From Bog-756 sp037141235 (GTDB lineage Bacteria; Actinomycetota; Acidimicrobiia; Acidimicrobiales; RAAP-2), in NCBI GenBank assembly GCA_037141235.1, contig JBAXCY010000164.1, forward strand, positions 1 through 6,550: 6,550 bases of DNA, in the 5' to 3' direction. Both the position numbers and the translations under genes were made by a program. A model generated the notes under the pieces. It was not told where the DNA came from, made no database searches, and saw only the letters and a list, made by a program, of their open reading frames with translations. Positions 1 through 6,550 of the stretch are shown in pieces. Numbering within the stretch: position 1 is the stretch's first letter; each line of letters begins with the position of its first letter.

Positions 1-3639
<3,639 letters not shown>

Positions 3640-3641
<2 letters not shown>

Positions 3642-3659
3642 CTCGTGCTCGCTATGGAA
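3640..3659 (+). repeat. pre-23S processing stem, right arm
   Basis: This is the exact reverse complement of 521-540, so the two form a 20-bp perfect stem around 23S. Its first two bases (3640-3641) overlap the last two of the mature terminal helix (3636-3641). The precursor helix and the mature terminal helix therefore compete for these two bases. Confidence 0.9.
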
Positions 3660-3660
3660 C

Positions 3661-3691
3661 GCTCAGGGTGACCTTTATGGTCACACCGAGC
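3661..3691 (+). other. stem-loop in the 23S-5S spacer
   Basis: GCTC (3661-3664), GG (3666-3667) and GTGACC (3668-3673) pair with GGTCAC (3679-3684), CC (3686-3687) and GAGC (3688-3691). This gives a 12-bp stem with single-base bulges at 3665 and 3685 and a 5-base loop. A second helix follows: CCTTGAG (3691-3697) can pair with CTCGAGG (3729-3735), GTCG (3698-3701) with CGAC (3720-3723), and inside it ACCCC (3702-3706) with GGGGT (3713-3717). These fill most of the 103-base spacer and probably separate 23S and 5S during processing. No tRNA is present in this spacer. Confidence 0.65.
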
Positions 3692-3744
3692 CTTGAGGTC
3701 GACCCCCTTTGTGGGGTACCGACTTCGGCTCGAGGGCGCACAGT

Positions 3745-3862
3745 TTCCGGTGGCCATGGCGGCGGAGTTACACCCGTTCCCATTCCGAACACGGCAGTTA
3801 AGCCCGTCAGCGCCGATGGTACTTGGGGGGTAGCCCCCTGGGAGAGTAGGACGCCGCCGGAA
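3745..3862 (+). rRNA. rrf: 5S ribosomal RNA, complete
   Basis: The gene is 118 nt. The terminal helix sets its ends: TTCCGG (3745-3750) pairs with CCGGAA (3857-3862). Inside are conserved 5S blocks: CCCATTCCGAACACGG (3779-3794), GTTAAGCCC (3797-3805), AGCGCCGATGGTA (3809-3821) and GGGAGAGTAGGACGCCGCCGG at the 3' side. It is the last gene of the rrn operon, 103 nt after 23S and 7 nt before a strong hairpin. Ends may be one or two bases longer. Confidence 0.96.
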
Positions 3863-3869
3863 TTTCTAA

Positions 3870-3904
3870 GACAACAGCCCTCCGCTCTGCGGGGGGCTGT
3901 TGTC
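3870..3904 (+). terminator. rrn operon terminator hairpin (no U-tract)
   Basis: GACAACAGCCC (3870-3880) pairs perfectly with GGGCTGTTGTC (3894-3904). Further pairs continue inside (CCGC with GCGG type) to a tiny loop. The hairpin starts 7 nt after 5S. No run of T follows on the + strand (GCGCCCGGGGG), and only TTAGAAATT follows on the minus strand. Actinobacterial terminators often lack a U-tract, so termination here is plausible. The hairpin may also stop minus-strand transcripts coming out of efeB. The position strongly supports a terminator, but the mechanism is inferred. Confidence 0.8.
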
Positions 3905-3911
3905 GCGCCCG

Positions 3912-4012
3912 GGGGTCGGTGGTGCTGGCACCGGTTGACTCATGGCTCCGGGGTCCGGGGTCGGTGGTTCGGGGTTCGGGGTCCGTGGCCCGCGGTCCGG
4001 TTTCCGGGGTCG
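3912..4012. repeat. degenerate 7-bp tandem repeat array, consensus GGGGTCC
   Basis: From 3943 to 4012 the sequence divides cleanly into ten 7-mers: TGGCTCC, GGGGTCC, GGGGTCG, GTGGTTC, GGGGTTC, GGGGTCC, GTGGCCC, GCGGTCC, GGTTTCC, GGGGTCG. Four more decayed units lie at 3912-3939 (GGGGTCG, GTGGTGC, TGGCACC, GGTTGAC), with a 3-base phase slip at 3940-3942. The first GGGGTCG-GTGG pair matches the GGGGTCG-GTGG at 3957-3967. Four GGGG tracts at 3950, 3957, 3971 and 3978 give G-quadruplex potential on the + strand. The array fills the non-coding gap between the rrn terminator and the efeB stop codon. Reading frames through it (Arg-Thr-Pro or Gly-Ser-Val repeats) are artefacts of the repeat. Confidence 0.85.
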
Positions 4013-4045
4013 TGCATGGGGGACGGCTGGGGTGCTTGGCGTTGA

Positions 4046-5320
4046 CTACACCAGCCCGTGCCCCCACGGCCGGCCTGGTCCCGTCCCCGGCGGGCAGGCG
4101 AACACCCCGCTCGAGGTGTGCTCCAGGTAGGTGGAGAGAGAGTCCTGGGAGGCCAGCCTCCGCTGGATGGGGACGAACTGGCGGCCAGGATCTTTTTGGA
4201 AGCAGATGAAGAACAGCCCGGCATCGAACTGCCCGGTGGACGGATCTACCCCGTCGACGAAGCTGTAGCCCCGACGCAGGATGACTGCACCGTGGTTGGT
4301 GGATGGGGCGGCCGTTCGGATATGCGCCCCCTGGGGGATGTGGGCCTGTCCGAAGTCGTCGATGGCGGTCAGGTCGACACGGTCGTGCTCGTGGGTCTTA
4401 CCAAGGGGCGCCCCGGTGGACTTCACCCGTCCGATGGTCCGCTCCTGTTCCCCCAGGGTGCTCCGGTCCCATGCTTCCATGTGGACGCGGATCCGGCGCG
4501 CCACCAGATACGAGCCTCCCACCATCCACGGTTGATCCCTTTCGTCGTCGACCCATACATGTCGCTTCATGGCCGCGGCATCGGTCGGGTCGAGGTTGTG
4601 GGTGCCGTCCTTGAAGCCGAGCAGATTGCGGGGTGATTCGGCCTGGGCCCCGGACGACGCTGTGCGACCGAATCCGACTTGGAGGTTGCGCAGTACGGCT
4701 GCACCCAGACCCAGCCTGGCCAGGTTGTGGACGGCATGGAAGGCCACCTGGGCATCGTGGGCGCAGGCTTGGATACAAAGGTCGCCCCCGGATGCTGCCG
4801 GGTCGAGGGCATCGCCAGGAAACGGCGGTAGGTCGATCAGGGCTCGGGGACGCCGGTCGGCTAATGCGAACCGATGGTCGAACAGAGAGGGGCCGAACCC
4901 GATGGTGAGGCTCAGACGTGAGGCGTGCAGGTCTTGGGCCTCCCCGGTGTCGGCTGGTGGGTCGAACAGACCAGAGGGCCCGAGTAGCAACCGGCCTGAC
5001 GTCATTCGCTCGGCCGCCGTGGTCCACGTGGCGAGGAGGTGAGCCAGGCCGGCCCGATTGGCAGCGGTCACGTCGAAGGTGGCGAACACCAGACGCGCCT
5101 GCTCAGGGGTGGTGATGCCCTGTTGGTGAGGACCGTGGAAGGGGAGTGAACCGCCAGTATGTTGAGGCCCGGTCGCCGCATCCGCAGCCCCCACTGGTCC
5201 GGCGGCCGTGGCCGCCGCGGCGAAGGCCGCCACGCCCCCCCCGGCCAGTAATCGGCGCCGGCTGAACTCGGGTCCTCTTTCCCGACCTCCATCTCGACCC
5301 CCGCCGTCACCCCGACTCAC
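4046..5320 (-). CDS. efeB: Tat-exported DyP-type heme peroxidase, EfeB family
   Basis: The protein has 424 aa, very close to the 423 of E. coli EfeB. It is a heme-dependent dye-decolorizing peroxidase, exported folded and associated with EfeUO-type iron uptake. Its role there is variously described as ferrous iron oxidation or work on heme/porphyrin. A twin-arginine signal is clear: SRRRLLAGGG (residues 20-29), an Ala-rich hydrophobic stretch, and a likely cleavage after about A48. The DyP motif GxxDG is GFKDG (235-239; Asp238 distal acid). The heme-ligand His is H333 in GAHIR, and the distal Arg is R349 in ILRRGYSF. The 95-residue Asp-His spacing matches E. coli D235/H329. FICFQKDPGRQFVPIQRRLA (371-390) and a C-terminal FACPPGT are family hallmarks. 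The GTG start at 5320-5318 was preferred to the ATG at 5656: it overlaps the upstream stop as GTGA, has AGGGG 7 nt before it, and places the Tat signal at the N-terminus. The 112 upstream residues are Arg/His-rich shadow of efeO. Confidence 0.95.
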   Translation of the reverse strand: MSRGDGGGRDGGRERGPEFSRRRLLAGGGVAAFAAAATAAGPVGAADAATGPQHTGGSLPFHGPHQQGITTPEQARLVFATFDVTAANRAGLAHLLATWTTAAERMTSGRLLLGPSGLFDPPADTGEAQDLHASRLSLTIGFGPSLFDHRFALADRRPRALIDLPPFPGDALDPAASGGDLCIQACAHDAQVAFHAVHNLARLGLGAAVLRNLQVGFGRTASSGAQAESPRNLLGFKDGTHNLDPTDAAAMKRHVWVDDERDQPWMVGGSYLVARRIRVHMEAWDRSTLGEQERTIGRVKSTGAPLGKTHEHDRVDLTAIDDFGQAHIPQGAHIRTAAPSTNHGAVILRRGYSFVDGVDPSTGQFDAGLFFICFQKDPGRQFVPIQRRLASQDSLSTYLEHTSSGVFACPPGTGPGRPWGHGLV

Positions 5321-6288
5321 GACGGCGCCCCTGCGGTGCCGTACGGGGTGAGCCGGGCGGCCAGGCGGGCCAGCGTGGAGGCGGTGGCATCGAGCGCCTG
5401 GGACAGGCCCAGCCGATCTCCGGCGGCCACTGTCGTGTCCGCAGTGGTGGTGGGCGGACCCAGCCGAGCGATCCGGGCGGACAGGTCGTCGAACTGCCCG
5501 TGCACGGTGGTGGTCAGTCCGGGAGAGACCAAGCGACCCAGTGGCTCGATGGTGGAGAACGACCGACGGGCAGCATCGATGGTGGCGGCCACATCGACCA
5601 GACCGAGGTGGGACCAGTGCGCCTGGCTGTGGGGAAGGGCCACATCGACTGCCCAAGTGAGCTGGTCGACGGCCACCACGGCGATGGCCTCGGGCCCGAG
5701 ACGCTCCCTCGACAACAAGTACTGGGCCACCGGCGCCTGCCCAGCTAGCGCGTCGACATCAGCGGCCAACGGTCCAGAACCCCACAGGTCGCGCTCTACC
5801 GCGTGGAGCCCGCCGAAGGACTGCCCCGGTGGGACATCGGAGGCCAGCTCGTCGAGGGTGGAGGCGTTGACGGCGTTGCCCGATTGTAGGACCCGGAACG
5901 AGTCGTAGGCGGCTTGGGCGGCCAGCTGCGCGGCCCGGGCACCAGCTATGTCGCTGGAAGCCACCGCGAACTGCAACGCCGTCACTGCCGCCACGAACGC
6001 CGCCGTAGAGGCGTTGACCATGTTGGCGAAATCGTGAGTGGCGGCCACGGCTGCCTTGGTGGTGGCCAGCGCCCCGTCGGCCACCACGGAGCCATATCGA
6101 GAGGTCACGCCGGCCGCCGGGCCCGCTGTGGGTCGAGTGGCGGGGGCTGACTGATGGGCGCTGGTGGCGCAGGCGCCAGTCATCAGGGCCACCAGGGCGA
6201 GGACAACTAGGGGCGCCCAGCGCCTCCGAGGGCAAAATGTGGGCTCGATCGTGGGGATCGACCTGGTAGTGGGGGTCGTGGAGGTCAT
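5317..6288 (-). CDS. efeO: EfeM/EfeO family lipoprotein (imelysin-like, M75)
   Basis: The protein has 323 aa. Residues 21-40 give basic RRR, a hydrophobic stretch and a lipobox-like TGAC with Cys40, indicating a membrane-anchored lipoprotein on the outer face. A Pro/Ala/Thr linker (41-60) leads to an alpha-helical imelysin-like domain (about 65-320). The family motif HxxE is present in GLHAVERDLW (161-170; His162, Glu165), the proposed metal site. WSHLGLVDVAATIDAARRSF (225-244) matches the EfeO segment with SHxDLxDFxAN. E. coli EfeO (about 375 aa) has an extra N-terminal cupredoxin; here it is missing, so the protein is the EfeM type and binds metal with the M75 domain only. The likely role is capture of iron and delivery to a permease, with EfeB as partner. 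The ATG at 6288 is the only usable start before the signal peptide, but no Shine-Dalgarno is visible. Its stop overlaps the efeB start by 4 bases, so both are probably one operon. Confidence 0.88.
   Translation of the reverse strand: MTSTTPTTRSIPTIEPTFCPRRRWAPLVVLALVALMTGACATSAHQSAPATRPTAGPAAGVTSRYGSVVADGALATTKAAVAATHDFANMVNASTAAFVAAVTALQFAVASSDIAGARAAQLAAQAAYDSFRVLQSGNAVNASTLDELASDVPPGQSFGGLHAVERDLWGSGPLAADVDALAGQAPVAQYLLSRERLGPEAIAVVAVDQLTWAVDVALPHSQAHWSHLGLVDVAATIDAARRSFSTIEPLGRLVSPGLTTTVHGQFDDLSARIARLGPPTTTADTTVAAGDRLGLSQALDATASTLARLAARLTPYGTAGAPS
5328..5332 (-). promoter_or_regulatory. ribosome binding site of efeB inside efeO
   Basis: Read on the minus strand, AGGGG lies 7 nt before the GTG at 5320-5318, within the last codons of the lipoprotein gene. 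It matches the anti-Shine-Dalgarno complement AGGAG at four of five bases. Together with the GTGA stop/start overlap it supports translational coupling and decides the efeB start. Confidence 0.6.
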
Positions 6289-6395
6289 GAGAGAAGGGCG
6301 GTCCGCGCCTGCAGCAAGGGTAGGGGACGGGACCGCAGTGTGGTCGGCACCAGGTGGGCCCTGGATACCGGTCGGTGCGCAGGTACACTGGTGCC
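6289..6395. promoter_or_regulatory. divergent intergenic region between efeO and the unknown + strand gene
   Basis: These 107 bp must contain the promoters for both directions. Toward the right, TACACT (6384-6389) is a good -10 for the + gene. Toward the left, a possible -10 is TACCCT on the minus strand (about 6317-6322), 28 nt before the efeO ATG, without a convincing -35. An inverted repeat CCAGG-N5-CCTGG spans 6350-6364. A 7-bp pair GGCACCA (6346-6352) and TGGTGCC (6389-6395) flanks the right-hand promoter. I see no AT-rich Fur/IdeR-type iron box, so iron regulation cannot be read from the sequence. Confidence 0.5.
6384..6389 (+). promoter_or_regulatory. -10 element TACACT, leaderless-type spacing
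   Basis: TACACT fits the actinobacterial -10 TAnnnT and is followed by exactly 6 nt (GGTGCC) and then the ATG at 6396. Transcription would start at or next to the A of the ATG, giving an mRNA without a leader. No Shine-Dalgarno precedes the ATG, in agreement. The -35 is weak: CTGGAT at 6361-6366 is 17 nt away. Confidence 0.65.
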
Positions 6396-6550
6396 ATGTC
6401 TCCCAGCACTCCCTCTGGATCGCCGCGCCCGCGTTCGTCAGGAAGCGGTCCGCGGTCTTCGTCGGGTCGCCCCACCGGCGGGTCCGGCGGGTCCGGCGGG
6501 TCGCGTTCGGGTGGCGCAGGTAAGCGCCCCAGCAGCTCAGGTGGCAGCTC
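6396..6550 (+). CDS. unidentified protein, Ser/Gly/Arg/Pro-rich N-terminus (partial)
   Basis: The reading frame opens with ATG at 6396 and stays open to the window end (51 full codons), so the 3' part is missing. The visible residues are almost only Ser, Gly, Pro, Arg and a few Thr, Lys and Ala: MSPSTPSGSPRPRS, then a GGSGGSGGS block (28-36), then SGGAGKRPSSSGG. This is a basic, disordered, low-complexity tail with no signal peptide or membrane segment. Such N-terminal tails occur in actinobacterial RNA-modifying enzymes such as RsuA/RluB-type pseudouridine synthases or TrmH-type methyltransferases, but nothing visible here proves any of these. Support for a real gene is the well-placed -10 giving a leaderless start, the divergent orientation to efeO, and third-position GC. 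The function is unknown. Confidence 0.6.
   Translation, partial: MSPSTPSGSPRPRSSGSGPRSSSGRPTGGSGGSGGSRSGGAGKRPSSSGGS
6477..6503 (+). repeat. three 9-bp in-frame tandem repeats (Gly-Gly-Ser)
   Basis: GGCGGGTCC, GGCGGGTCC and GGCGGGTCG follow directly on each other, in frame with the ATG at 6396, and encode Gly-Gly-Ser three times (residues 28-36). Length changes by 9 bp would keep the frame, so this stretch may vary between strains. Confidence 0.85.

Noticed and set aside
3668..4067. Frames over the 5S gene and the heptamer array, including Arg/Pro/Thr-rich repeats
   Set aside because: They run through 5S rRNA or the 7-bp repeat. The periodic amino acids come from the repeat, and several frames are open on both strands at once, as expected in GC-rich repeats.
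4058..5042. Plus-strand frames of up to 192 codons opposite efeB
   Set aside because: They are antisense to a clearly recognised peroxidase with full motif set. Their composition and lack of motifs fit GC-rich shadow frames.
5321..5656. N-terminal extension of efeB to an upstream ATG
   Set aside because: The added 112 residues are Arg/His/Cys-rich, overlap efeO in another frame, and would bury the Tat signal inside the protein.
6289..6395. Fur- or IdeR-type iron box upstream of efeO
   Set aside because: No AT-rich 19-bp palindrome is present. The inverted repeats seen are GC-rich and do not match known consensus sequences.
5759..6475. Minus-strand frame of 238 codons overlapping efeO and the + gene start
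   Set aside because: It is out of frame with the M75 lipoprotein, rich in Arg, Gly and Pro, and has no recognisable domain.

Overview
The window is high-GC bacterial chromosome and reads as the 3' end of a ribosomal RNA operon facing a two-gene iron/heme-type locus. The 16S tail, an actinobacterial-style insertion in 23S domain III, the lack of U-tracts after hairpins and a probable leaderless gene all point to Actinobacteriota. The 16S 3' tail looks most like Acidimicrobiia (Ilumatobacter/Microthrix relatives). That class-level call is from memory of sequence patterns, not from a search.

Layout, left to right. (1) 1-176, + strand: last part of 16S rRNA, ending with the anti-Shine-Dalgarno. 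(2) 177-551: 16S-23S spacer without any tRNA gene. Its end carries the left arm of a 20-bp perfect pre-23S processing stem (521-540), whose right arm lies just past the 23S 3' end (3640-3659). (3) about 552-3641: complete 23S rRNA, with no intron or intervening sequence seen. (4) 3642-3744: 23S-5S spacer with strong stem-loops. (5) 3745-3862: 5S rRNA. (6) 3870-3904: strong hairpin without a U-run, the likely rrn terminator. (7) 3912-4012: degenerate 7-bp tandem repeat (consensus GGGGTCC) filling the gap between the convergent transcription units. (8) 4046-5320, minus strand: complete Tat-exported DyP-type heme peroxidase, EfeB family. (9) 5317-6288, minus strand: lipoprotein of the EfeM/EfeO imelysin-like (M75) family, upstream of efeB and overlapping it by 4 bases (GTGA). 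(10) 6289-6395: divergent intergenic region with a clear -10 element placed for leaderless transcription to the right. (11) 6396-6550, + strand: 5' end of an unidentified gene with a Ser/Gly/Arg/Pro-rich N-terminus, cut by the window end.

How the genes work together: EfeO/EfeM-type lipoproteins and EfeB peroxidases normally act with the permease EfeU in ferrous-iron uptake. Here the pair is tightly coupled, both products are exported, and no permease gene is adjacent: a divergent unrelated gene lies on one side and the rrn operon on the other. Apart from the heptamer array and the permease-less efe pair, I see mostly ordinary chromosomal content and no clear sign of a wholly new system.
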